A stretch of 19,033 bases of DNA from Micavibrio_B sp048498395 (GCA_048498395.1 JBEHYB010000044.1:1-19033), one strand, 5' to 3'. Shown: positions 7,753 through 16,078, numbered from the stretch's first letter. Notes: generated from the letters alone by a model not told the origin. A program made the numbers and translations.

Positions 7753-8555
7753 CGATTCCTGTCTCGGCTATCATCGTCACAAAAAACGAGCAGGCCAAAC
7801 TGCCGCGCTGCCTTGAGGCGCTTCATGGGTTTGATGAAATCATTGTTGTTGATTCACAAAGTCAGGACCGCACAGTCGCCGTTGCCAAAGACGCAGGATT
7901 TGAAGCGGTCAATTTTATCTGGAACAAGCAATATCCCAAAAAGCGTCAATGGTGCCTTGATAACGTGCCTTTGAAACATGACTGGGTGTTCTTTGTCGAT
8001 GCCGATGAAATCGTGACGGATCAATTGAAAGCGGAGATCTCAAATCTTTTTGCGCATGCACCTGATGCGGCAGGGTATTTCGTGAGAGGCTGGCATAGTG
8101 TGAATGGCAAAGTTCTCAGGCACGGCTTGCAGAATAACAAGATCGCGCTGTTCGATCGCCGGAAGATGGAATTCCCCGTTGTCGACGATCTCGATATCCC
8201 GGGCATGGGAGAAATTGAAGGCCATTACCAGCCTGTTTTGAAGGCGGGATTTACGAGCGAGGAAATCGGGCAGGTCAAAGAAGGTCTTATCCATGATGCC
8301 ATCGACGACGAGCGCGCCTGGCTGTTCCGGCATCAGAAATACGCGCGCTGGGAGATGGGGATGAACGCAAAAGACGCGTGGCCAATTGACCCTAAACCTC
8401 TCCGTAATCGCGTTAAGAATTTTTTGCGGCGCAATAAATTCAGGCCGCAACTTATGTTTCTTGTAAGTTTTATATTTCTTTTGGGCTTTTTGGACGGAAA
8501 TGAAGGATTAAAGTTTGCACACAGGAAGATGCAATATTATAAATTAATACAATAA
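7749..8555 (+). CDS. glycosyltransferase family 2 (KdtX/WaaE-like)
   Basis: A 268-residue GT-A fold enzyme. The nucleotide-binding start VSAIIVTKNE (5-14), VVDSQSQDRT (33-42) and the metal-binding DADE (84-87) are all present. The Q-x-x-x-x-R-QW pattern at 61-68 (KKRQWCLDN) is characteristic of the WaaE/KdtX branch, whose members add a hexose to the lipopolysaccharide inner core. His182, in LIHDA, is another conserved point of that branch as I recall it. A hydrophobic segment near the end (236-248) may anchor the enzyme to the inner membrane. The ATG overlaps the wzz stop codon (ATGA), so translational coupling is likely. Donor and acceptor cannot be named: in this locus it may act on the repeat unit rather than on the core. 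Confidence 0.88.
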   Translation: MTIPVSAIIVTKNEQAKLPRCLEALHGFDEIIVVDSQSQDRTVAVAKDAGFEAVNFIWNKQYPKKRQWCLDNVPLKHDWVFFVDADEIVTDQLKAEISNLFAHAPDAAGYFVRGWHSVNGKVLRHGLQNNKIALFDRRKMEFPVVDDLDIPGMGEIEGHYQPVLKAGFTSEEIGQVKEGLIHDAIDDERAWLFRHQKYARWEMGMNAKDAWPIDPKPLRNRVKNFLRRNKFRPQLMFLVSFIFLLGFLDGNEGLKFAHRKMQYYKLIQ

Positions 8556-8577
8556 ATAAAAAACCGGGAGGGTTGAA

Positions 8578-8931
8578 ATGGGAGCTATCTATCACTGGCC
8601 GCATAGGAAGATTACGCTCGTAGACAGATTTATGAGCGAAGCCCGCAAGGCGATCGATAAGGTCGTGGACGGGCTTGTTATGGATGGCAGCGAGTATGAT
8701 GACGAAAAGCATTTCGGTCTTGAAGCGCATCTGATCGCGAAAAATACCGGCATTCATCCTGCGGTAATTGAGATGGAATTAAATGCATTCCGTCGCCAGC
8801 ATGATACGTCTCATTTAACTTCCAAACAGCTTACGGATCTGGTGAAGATTCTTGTTGATACGCCGCCGGTTCAGCGTGAGGGACTGAAGCTTGCCTCAGT
8901 TTCCAGTATACCCCTGGAGCGCAAGATCTAA
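8578..8931 (+). CDS. 117-residue protein of unknown function, last in polysaccharide run
   Basis: I do not recognise this protein. It starts 22 bp after the GT2 gene behind a near-perfect GGGAGG ribosome-binding site (8566-8571). It has no signal peptide or membrane helix. The sequence looks helical and charged: residues 14-35 (VDRFMSEARKAIDKVVDGL) form an amphipathic helix, followed by an acidic turn DGSEYDDE (36-43), helices up to about 95, and a proline-containing tail. A small helical bundle or a regulatory/adaptor protein is possible, but that is inference. The last third (8831-8931) overlaps the facing GT2 gene on the other strand, which makes its true 3' boundary worth checking. Position in the operon and the strong SD argue that it is translated. 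Confidence 0.68.
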   Translation: MGAIYHWPHRKITLVDRFMSEARKAIDKVVDGLVMDGSEYDDEKHFGLEAHLIAKNTGIHPAVIEMELNAFRRQHDTSHLTSKQLTDLVKILVDTPPVQREGLKLASVSSIPLERKI

Positions 8932-9628
8932 ATCCCCAGCTTGCCATTTGCGTGGCATAAATCATCATATTGCGCGGCATGGTCAGGACTTTGTGTTTCT
9001 GGCGTATTGCGAATTGCTCTTTGCGGCCGCGTCTTACGTTGCGTTGTGAGATGCCGCCGCCTTCGAAAGTACAGATCGGTGTCGGCAGGTAAAGACAGGT
9101 TGCTGCCTTGTTCAGGAACTGCAAAGTGAAATCGTAATCCGCGGAAATTTTATAGCTGGTGTCGTAGCGCAGATCGCCGATCAGTTCGCGTCTGTAAAAC
9201 ATCGCCTGATGGTGGGTAAACATTCCCTTGTCGATTTTGGTATGCGACCGCGCGGTTTTATACCAGGTGCGCTCGTTCGAAAATTCCCATGAATCGCCGT
9301 AGATGAAATCAGGCTTTGACAGCCAGACGGCATCCTTTATTTTCTTCAATGTCTGGGTCTGGGCGAGCGTATCGCCGGCATTGAGAAATAGAATATAGTC
9401 ACCGGTGGCGATCGAGATACCTTTGTTCATCGCATCATAAATGCCGTCATCATCTTCCGAGACGATATGGGCCTGGTAATTCTCGAAATCCTCGGGCGTG
9501 CCGTCGGTCGAGCGGCCGTCGATGATGATCCATTCAAACCCGTCATATTCCTGGTCTTCCAGCGAAAGCCCAGTCTTTTCAAGACCTTCGCGGTTGTTGA
9601 GGGTAATGGTCACGATCGAAAAGAGCAT
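8831..9628 (-). CDS. glycosyltransferase family 2 (WcaE-like)
   Basis: A 265-residue GT-A enzyme. It opens with FSIVTITLNN (3-12), then IIIDGRSTDGT (34-44), SEDDDGIYDAMNKG (57-70) and ILFLNAGD (79-86), where the Asn-x-Gly-Asp replaces the usual DxD as in the colanic-acid WcaE/WcaA group. HHQAMFYR (139-146) and ISADYDF (161-167) continue that family pattern. It transfers a sugar to a lipid-linked acceptor at the cytoplasmic membrane face. The last 34 residues have no motif and are encoded in the 101 bp shared with the plus-strand gene at 8578. No Shine-Dalgarno precedes ATG 9628; instead a TATAAT lies five bases upstream, so the message may be leaderless. The gene follows the nucleotidyltransferase gene on the same strand after 62 bp. 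Confidence 0.88.
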   Translation of the reverse strand: MLFSIVTITLNNREGLEKTGLSLEDQEYDGFEWIIIDGRSTDGTPEDFENYQAHIVSEDDDGIYDAMNKGISIATGDYILFLNAGDTLAQTQTLKKIKDAVWLSKPDFIYGDSWEFSNERTWYKTARSHTKIDKGMFTHHQAMFYRRELIGDLRYDTSYKISADYDFTLQFLNKAATCLYLPTPICTFEGGGISQRNVRRGRKEQFAIRQKHKVLTMPRNMMIYATQMASWGFRSCAPGVYWKLRQASVPHAEPAAYQQESSPDP

Positions 9629-9633
9629 GATTA

Positions 9634-9639
9634 ATTATA
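9634..9639 (-). promoter_or_regulatory. possible -10 box for a leaderless GT2 transcript
   Basis: On the minus strand a perfect TATAAT occupies 9639-9634, only five bases before the ATG at 9628. A transcript starting about seven bases after the box would begin at or next to the A of the start codon. The hexamer 17 bp upstream is a poor match to TTGACA. The absence of any purine-rich ribosome-binding site in the same stretch agrees with a leaderless message. A chance TATAAT in AT-rich spacer is the alternative. Confidence 0.35.
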
Positions 9640-9690
9640 GCAGGATAAAAGCCAAGTTGCATGGGCTTCTATTGTGCTGTGCGGAGGATC

Positions 9691-10374
9691 CTAAGGTGCC
9701 GGGTATCTGCTATAGGCGGCCTTCGCGACTTTGACACCGGTCTCTCCCATATAGCCAGTATCCAGATACAGTTCCAGCCCTTCAAACCTTTGGCGGATTT
9801 TTACAAAGCGCTTGACTGAATCGACGATATCATCCGGATCGTGTCGCATAATCGCATACCAGCGACCCTCTATGTCGCTTTCAAATTCAGGATGAGCGAG
9901 GGTATTGCCTTGTGTATCCACTGCAAGAGAATTGATCGGCGCGTCTGCCGCACGCACGACCTGACCGAGAGTCGACGGCATTTTCATCACAACGATGTCG
10001 GCATCTATTTCACGGCCTTCATAATTGAAGATTACGTCAAGCTTGCAGGCTCTCTTGTGAATCATGGACCCGTGCTCGCCGTAATTTCCATCATAAGAAT
10101 TTTCCATGCCGGTTACGCGGATTTCAGGAATGTCTTTGAGGAGCTCCATCGCGGTTTTAATCATACGGTTGGTGCCCTGAAACCGGCCGCCTTCGACTGC
10201 GACCTTGATGTCGAGATCGTTATAGGCCGCGCCACGGAAAGCATCGCGCAACGCGCCGCCATAGAAGATCGGGCTTATAAAGCCGACATTTTCGAGTTTT
10301 TTGGCGAGCACCATACCTTCCGGCGGCAGGGTAAATTCGGAAGGGGGAATAAAAATTAACGGGTTACGCAGCAT
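9691..10374 (-). CDS. stand-alone class II nucleotidyltransferase head (CCA/poly(A) polymerase-like)
   Basis: A 227-residue protein with the core of the class II Pol-beta nucleotidyltransferase superfamily, the head domain of CCA-adding enzymes and bacterial poly(A) polymerases. FYGGALRD (37-44) gives the GG and following RD, NDLDI (52-56) supplies the two metal-binding aspartates (Asp53, Asp55), EIDADIV (122-128) supplies a third acidic strand, and APINSLAVD (145-153) resembles the family's TINALA motif. The NTP-selecting neck, with its EDxxR element, and the RNA-binding body are missing: after DPDDIVDSVKRFVKIRQRF (179-197) only about 30 residues remain. A full CCA enzyme is usually around 400 residues. 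ATG 10374 has AAAGGA eight bases upstream. It sits 67 bp after the export gene, probably co-transcribed. The substrate could be RNA, a small molecule or a protein; sequence does not decide. Confidence 0.75.
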   Translation of the reverse strand: MLRNPLIFIPPSEFTLPPEGMVLAKKLENVGFISPIFYGGALRDAFRGAAYNDLDIKVAVEGGRFQGTNRMIKTAMELLKDIPEIRVTGMENSYDGNYGEHGSMIHKRACKLDVIFNYEGREIDADIVVMKMPSTLGQVVRAADAPINSLAVDTQGNTLAHPEFESDIEGRWYAIMRHDPDDIVDSVKRFVKIRQRFEGLELYLDTGYMGETGVKVAKAAYSRYPAP

Positions 10375-10441
10375 GGCACAGTCCTTTATTCACAAGGTCG
10401 GTATGCCGGAATAATAGGCCTCTGCAAAAAATTGCGCAAAT

Positions 10442-12970
10442 TTAATCGTTGTTGCGGATATCGTCCGCGAAGATGGCGGCTGTCGCGACATTGGCGAGGA
10501 TTTGCGAGATATCTTTCGCGCCATCTATGAATGTCAAAGGCTTAGGATCTCTCGGGACGACGATCGTCGAGCCCGGCGGGATGAAAGACGGGTTGTGGTT
10601 CCAGCTTGAAACGGCAAGCGGTTGTGCGCTGCCGTCGGGATAGACGACAAAGGAGCGATCATCATCCGCGTTGTAACTCATGCCGCCGGCTTCATTGATA
10701 TAATCGCGCGGTTTTTTCTCAGTGCGGAATTGCAGGGCGGCAGGTGAGAGGACTTCGCCGGCAACGCGGACGGTCAGCGGACGTTTTGGAATATAAATCC
10801 GGTCGCCGCTTTCAAGGAGGATATCAAGCTGTGGCTGGGATTTGAGCATGGCAGGATCGGCTTCAACGGTAATCCGGCCCAATGCTTCAGTGCTTTTCAG
10901 TTGTGTGATGAGGTCGCGCGCGACGGCGACATCCGTAGGATCCGGTTTTTTGTCCTTGTCAGATTGTTCGAGCATGGCGGCAAGTTTGAGTTCAAGATCC
11001 TGCGCCTGCGATTTAAAACGTGTTTCTTCACGTTTACGTTCGGAGAGGCGGCTGAAGATCGTGCCGTCCGGATATGAATCTTCGGTGATGCCGCCTGCGC
11101 GCGCCAGAAGCTTGCCGAGCGTGTCACCGGGCTGAAGATCGTAAGTGCCGGGATTTTTGACTTCGCCGATCAGCAGCACATGATTATCCTCGACGCGGCG
11201 GAATTTCTGGTTGACGCGCACCGTGTCGCCGGGCGAGAGACGAATATTATGCGGATCGGTTTTCGCGAGATCGAACGTGTCGCGTTTCGTGCCCTGATCG
11301 TCCTGATCAGAAGTTACTTCGATATTCTGCGTATTGCCTTCGAGTGACGGGCCGCCGGCAATTGCCAGCACTGAATCAAGCGTTGCGCCTTCAGCGACAG
11401 GATAGGCACCGGGTTCGCGCACGGCCCCGCGCACGAAGAGCGAGCGTTCGATCAGGAATTTCTTCATCGCCTGGGTGATGCGCGGCGTATCGTCCAGTTC
11501 GCGTTCGCTGCCGCCCATCGAGGCTTCGATCATCTCGGCCTGCGGGTCGGCTTTCTTGAGGCTTTCGATCTGCTTTTGAGAAAAGAGATAGACGGCATCG
11601 TTATCTTCGAGCTTGTGATCCTGCTCGCCGCTCAAGACAAGCTTCGGCACGAAAGCGATCAGTTCCTTGGCCATCTGCTTCTTGTTCCAGTGTTCGATCA
11701 CGCCGATCAAAGGGTAGGTTTCCGGGCCGACGACTGAATCGTCGTAGAGGAGGGCCGATAACGTTTCGGCTTCGGAGAGCGAATGAATGCCCGACTGATT
11801 GGCATTGCCGATCAACTCCACCGTGCCTTCGCGTTTTTCCTTGCCGCGCGCGATATTGAGGATATCGCCGTCGCTGAAGATACGATCAAGACTGTCGCTG
11901 ACTTCGGCAACATGTTCCGCGCCCTTATCCGTTATATCCATGCGCAGGAAGCGGTGCGCAGCCGGAGACATGACACCGCCCGACATGCCAAGCAAATCGC
12001 TCATCGAGAGTTTCTGGCTTTTCTCTTCAGGGCGGTCCCAGTTGGCTTTAAGCGCCGGAAGAATTTCATAGACACCGGCGCGCTTAACGTCGCCAGTCAC
12101 GGCGATGGTAGGCCCGATCGGGCGCACGATAATCTTGTCGCCGTTGCGCAGCGCAAGGTCAACGCCGTCACTGCCGAAAATCAGAAGCCCGTAGAGGTCG
12201 ACGAGCATCGTCTTGCCGTCGCGCACCAGCCGGATCTGGCGGAGCGTGCCCGTCTTCTCAACGCCGCCTGCCGACATCAGTGCATCCAGTACCGTGTCGA
12301 AGCTGGTGAGCGTCTGCCGCCCCGGGTTTTTGACGTGGCCGATGACGAGCACATTGATCTGGTTGACATGGGCAAGAGACAGAAAGATATCGGTGTTATA
12401 GAGCCGTCCTGTTTCGCTTTTCAATTGCGCGCGAACATCGCCCAGCGTGCGTCCGGCGGCGGAAATGGGCGGCAGGTCATCGATCACCAACATGCCTTCC
12501 GATGTAATGGTGGCTGTTTCGCTGCCTTGTTTTTGTCCGCGCATGACGACGGATAATTCATCGCCGCTGCTTAAGACGAAATCATCCTGCACGGCACCCG
12601 CTGGAATTTCGTCTTCGTTTTTCTGTTTGCTGTGAATTGATGCAAACATGTCATAGCCGAACTGCTTGACCGTATCTACAACGCGATCGGAGTACATTTT
12701 TTCAAGCGGCGATAATTGCGGATCGTTATTCTCTTCCTCATCGGAATCGGATTCATCAGCATTTTCCTGTGCGGCATGTTTATTCCGAACCTGTTTGTTG
12801 AAATTGCGATCGATGTCTTTTGTGCTGAGAAGTTTCGGCTCGATTGAAATATCGTCTTTGACCCAGGGCGCGAGCTCGTTCATCACGAGCCTTTCCTGTG
12901 CATACGCCTGTGCTCCGCCGAATACGGCAAAAACCAGTAGCACAGTCAGATGGATCCCCCCGGAGCGCAT
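10442..12970 (-). CDS. multi-SLBB polysaccharide export protein (Wza/KpsD-like)
   Basis: An 842-residue exported protein of the polysaccharide-export family, which forms or contacts the periplasm-spanning exit channel for capsule, exopolysaccharide or O-antigen-like polymer. Residues 1-24 are a Sec signal peptide (cleavage near AYA-Q); there is no lipobox cysteine. An acidic disordered stretch (68-82) is followed by the Poly_export domain, starting at FVLSSGDELSVVMRG (131-145). I count six SLBB-like units by their G-x-V-x-x-P/A-G start and AGG middle: about 208-285, 290-375, 386-462, 512-586, 599-726 and 735-806. The fifth carries a charged helical insertion (640-700), probably coiled coil. 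The end (816-842) is an amphipathic helix. Wza has far fewer SLBB units and is under 400 residues. Start codon 12970 has a weak ribosome site. First gene of the minus-strand run. Confidence 0.88.
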   Translation of the reverse strand: MRSGGIHLTVLLVFAVFGGAQAYAQERLVMNELAPWVKDDISIEPKLLSTKDIDRNFNKQVRNKHAAQENADESDSDEEENNDPQLSPLEKMYSDRVVDTVKQFGYDMFASIHSKQKNEDEIPAGAVQDDFVLSSGDELSVVMRGQKQGSETATITSEGMLVIDDLPPISAAGRTLGDVRAQLKSETGRLYNTDIFLSLAHVNQINVLVIGHVKNPGRQTLTSFDTVLDALMSAGGVEKTGTLRQIRLVRDGKTMLVDLYGLLIFGSDGVDLALRNGDKIIVRPIGPTIAVTGDVKRAGVYEILPALKANWDRPEEKSQKLSMSDLLGMSGGVMSPAAHRFLRMDITDKGAEHVAEVSDSLDRIFSDGDILNIARGKEKREGTVELIGNANQSGIHSLSEAETLSALLYDDSVVGPETYPLIGVIEHWNKKQMAKELIAFVPKLVLSGEQDHKLEDNDAVYLFSQKQIESLKKADPQAEMIEASMGGSERELDDTPRITQAMKKFLIERSLFVRGAVREPGAYPVAEGATLDSVLAIAGGPSLEGNTQNIEVTSDQDDQGTKRDTFDLAKTDPHNIRLSPGDTVRVNQKFRRVEDNHVLLIGEVKNPGTYDLQPGDTLGKLLARAGGITEDSYPDGTIFSRLSERKREETRFKSQAQDLELKLAAMLEQSDKDKKPDPTDVAVARDLITQLKSTEALGRITVEADPAMLKSQPQLDILLESGDRIYIPKRPLTVRVAGEVLSPAALQFRTEKKPRDYINEAGGMSYNADDDRSFVVYPDGSAQPLAVSSWNHNPSFIPPGSTIVVPRDPKPLTFIDGAKDISQILANVATAAIFADDIRNND

Positions 12971-13093
12971 ATCTTAACTTCTAAAATCAATCTTCGAATC
13001 TGGCCCGATTCTAATAAAGTCCTGATTATTTGTAAGAGATTCAGGGTATTAATCGAAATTCATCCACCGAGAGAAACGCTTCGTTACTTTTAA

Positions 13094-13123
13094 TTGACAT
13101 AATATACAAAGATATGGTTTTAT
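13094..13123 (+). promoter_or_regulatory. candidate sigma70-type promoter
   Basis: A perfect TTGACA at 13094-13099 is followed after 18 bp by TTTTAT (13118-13123), four of six matches to TATAAT. Transcription would begin near 13130, just ahead of the AAGGAG at 13133-13138. That leaves a very short leader and supports the ATG at 13145 as the real start of the next gene. The -10 is imperfect, so this is a moderate call. Confidence 0.45.
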
Positions 13124-13144
13124 ATGGCCTGCAAGGAGCAGGTC

Positions 13145-13522
13145 ATGCAGCTATCCGAAGTCTTTAAAAATGCGGGTTCCGTGATGAAGGGGACTTTTCA
13201 GTTCCTGGGCGTTGGTGCAAGCGCACTGACGGCAGCGGCGACGACAATGACAGCGGTTTCAGCCTTTATTACAGCTTGCGCGATCTCCATTCCGGCATTG
13301 CCGACAGCGCTGGCGTGCGGGGCCGCCGCAGGTGTCTGCGCGACAGTAGACGGTATTAGAAAAAATAATGAGAAAACAACCCAGGCAGCGCCGACAATTA
13401 TTATTCAGGCTGCGGCAATCGATCCGAAAACAATATCAGTGGTTGAGAAAACCGCTGATAATAAAGAGTTAATCGCACTTCCTGTTATCGAGCCGCGATC
13501 GGTCGTTCCGCAACCCGCCTAA
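13145..13522 (+). CDS. small Ala-rich hydrophobic protein of unknown function
   Basis: A 125-residue protein I do not recognise. The frame also opens at ATG 13124, but ATG 13145 has an ideal AAGGAG (13133-13138) six bases upstream and the upstream ATG would fall within or before the predicted transcription start, so I use 13145. Residues 17-70 are strongly hydrophobic and small (Ala, Thr, Gly, Val, with three Cys at 45, 58 and 65), probably two membrane-inserting helices joined by SIPALPTA (48-55). A basic-charged turn IRKNNEKT (71-78) follows, and the rest (79-125) is Ala/Ile/Pro-rich and soluble-looking. No cleavable signal is evident. It converges on the DUF805 gene with only six bases between stops and shows no clear link to the polysaccharide genes. 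Confidence 0.66.
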   Translation: MQLSEVFKNAGSVMKGTFQFLGVGASALTAAATTMTAVSAFITACAISIPALPTALACGAAAGVCATVDGIRKNNEKTTQAAPTIIIQAAAIDPKTISVVEKTADNKELIALPVIEPRSVVPQPA

Positions 13523-13528
13523 TGCAAA

Positions 13529-13867
13529 TCAGGAGGAAGGTTCGCCGTATATATTCGCGCCTTCGCTGCTTTTGAAGCATAGAAACACGATATTCACGAT
13601 GGGGACGATAATCCACCAGCCATTATGTTCGCTATCATGCAGGCGACGCACGCCGGTCGAGAAGTTCGGGATCAAAAGCGCGAGCGTAATAAGCGAATAA
13701 AGCGGGCCGTAGGCCTGGCCGAACAGCGCGCTGTCTATAATGCTTGCGGCAAGGGCGGTCAAAACGGAGAATAAATAGAAATACCAGTACTCGGAACGTG
13801 TCGCGCGGCCTTTAAAATCAGCATATTTCTGAAGTGCGGTGATGATTGCCTGTTTGAATGTAGCCAT
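13529..13867 (-). CDS. DUF805 family inner-membrane protein
   Basis: A 112-residue membrane protein of the DUF805 (YhaH/YhaI-like) family, function unknown. The two family signatures are present: FKGRATRSEYWYF (18-30) just before the first helix, and GVRRLHDSEHNGWW (72-85) before the last. Three to four hydrophobic segments lie at about 28-48, 52-68 and 84-98. The short tail is polar. The length equals that of ordinary members, so it looks intact. The ATG at 13867 is preceded by AAAGGGGA, a good ribosome-binding site. Its promoter lies in the spacer shared with the start of the rRNA operon, transcribed in the opposite direction. Confidence 0.9.
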   Translation of the reverse strand: MATFKQAIITALQKYADFKGRATRSEYWYFYLFSVLTALAASIIDSALFGQAYGPLYSLITLALLIPNFSTGVRRLHDSEHNGWWIIVPIVNIVFLCFKSSEGANIYGEPSS

Positions 13868-14002
13868 ATAAATCCCCTTTAAAATAAGCGTTTCCCTGCA
13901 TCAGTGTAGCTATTTATATGACTTTTACGAATATAAAACGGGATGTTTTGTTACGCATAAACCTCCCGTTAAAAATAATTTACAATTTTTTAAAAAAGAT
14001 GT

Positions 14003-14031
14003 TTGACAATGATAATCCCCCTATATATAAG
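14003..14031 (+). promoter_or_regulatory. rrn promoter P1
   Basis: A perfect -35 TTGACA (14003-14008), a 17-bp spacer, and a -10 TATAAG (14026-14031, five of six). The bases after the -10 are GGCGATC, a GC-rich discriminator typical of stringently controlled rRNA promoters. It lies about 430 bp before 16S, and the AT-rich tract at 13960-14000 could serve as an UP element. Confidence 0.72.
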
Positions 14032-14121
14032 GGCGATCTCTTGCGGCGCGAAAGCCTTGAAAACAAAGCTTTTTCGCAATGTAAGGCCTCTAAAAAACTT
14101 AAAGAAAGTTTAAATTAGGGG

Positions 14122-14150
14122 TTGACTGACCGGGAACTTTTCTTTAGGGT
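14122..14150 (+). promoter_or_regulatory. possible second rrn promoter P2
   Basis: TTGACT (14122-14127), 17-bp spacer, TAGGGT (14145-14150), followed by CCCC as discriminator. The -35 is five of six; the -10 matches only at the first, second and last position. Placement 119 bp after P1, with identical spacing, is the main support. It could instead be a chance match inside the leader. Confidence 0.45.
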
Positions 14151-14183
14151 CCCCAAATCGTCGAAAAACAGAAGACTTTCTCA

Positions 14184-14203
14184 GCAAATGAGACTTCATT
14201 TGC
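14184..14203 (+). repeat. perfect 8-bp hairpin in rrn leader
   Basis: GCAAATGA (14184-14191), loop GACT, TCATTTGC (14196-14203). It is not followed by a T run, so it is not a terminator. Position 40 bases after the possible P2 start suggests a leader RNA structure. Confidence 0.6.
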
Positions 14204-14290
14204 GGACAAGTTTTTTGCCTAATTTTGACGGCTTACTAAACAGAGTAGCGAACTTAAATCGCGGTTCTTGAACATCGTGAACAGAAAAAA

Positions 14291-14369
14291 CAGATTCGCA
14301 GGCAGCAGGCTGAACTCGTCATATCGACGCGTTTAAAATTGGTCCTGTTTTTGCCTAAAAGCGAATCTG
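14291..14369 (+). repeat. long-range inverted repeat in rrn leader
   Basis: CAGATTCGC (14291-14299) pairs exactly with GCGAATCTG (14361-14369), and AGGC/GCCT (14300-14303, 14353-14356) can extend the pairing inward after a bulge. The 60-base enclosed segment would form a looped-out domain in the pre-rRNA. Confidence 0.5.
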
Positions 14370-14463
14370 CTTACGCAAATACGTTTTTAATTTAACTGCA
14401 AAAGCAGGTCCTAAAATTAATTAACTTGAGCAATGAACTAGTATTCATTGAGCATGGAATCAA

Positions 14464-15954
<1,491 letters not shown>

Positions 15955-16078
15955 AACGTTCGGTATGAGATACTTTTCACGAAGTATTTTCACCCTGCTG
16001 TCTACGTGTCTGTTTTTTCTGTGAGATAATAAGAATAGGATCTGGCTGATCTTCTACTTCGTCCAGTTCATCTCGTGC

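Larger units (their letters stand above)
14032..14463 (+). other. rRNA operon leader, structured, no gene
   Basis: Between P1 and the 16S start there is no credible gene; a 66-codon frame (13918-14118) runs through the promoter and has no ribosome site. Several hairpins are visible: GCAAATGA/TCATTTGC at 14184-14203 with a GACT loop, a 9-bp long-range pair at 14291-14299 with 14361-14369, and CAATGAA/TTCATTG at 14431-14450 directly before 16S. GTTCTTGAACATCGTGAA at 14264-14281 resembles the conserved leader box (CTCTTTGACAT..GTGAA) that precedes many alphaproteobacterial 16S genes and is probably part of the antitermination/processing signal. Confidence 0.7.

Noticed and set aside
9841..10359. 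172-residue plus-strand frame opposite the nucleotidyltransferase
   Set aside because: Shadow frame; the minus strand has the nucleotidyltransferase motifs and a good ribosome site.
10375..10441. Possible terminator between the export gene and the nucleotidyltransferase
   Set aside because: Only a weak TTGCGCAA palindrome beside a T run is present; the stem is too short, and co-transcription seems more likely.
11783..12556. 257-residue plus-strand frame inside the export gene
   Set aside because: Composition (His/Arg/Ala-rich, no domain) is that of an antisense shadow; the minus-strand SLBB protein clearly explains the region.
13124..13144. Upstream ATG for the small Ala-rich protein
   Set aside because: It lies within the predicted -10/start region and has no ribosome site, whereas ATG 13145 has AAGGAG at ideal spacing.
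13918..14118. 66-residue frame upstream of 16S
   Set aside because: It runs straight through the rrn promoter, lacks a Shine-Dalgarno and has low-complexity Lys/Asn-rich composition of AT-rich noncoding DNA.
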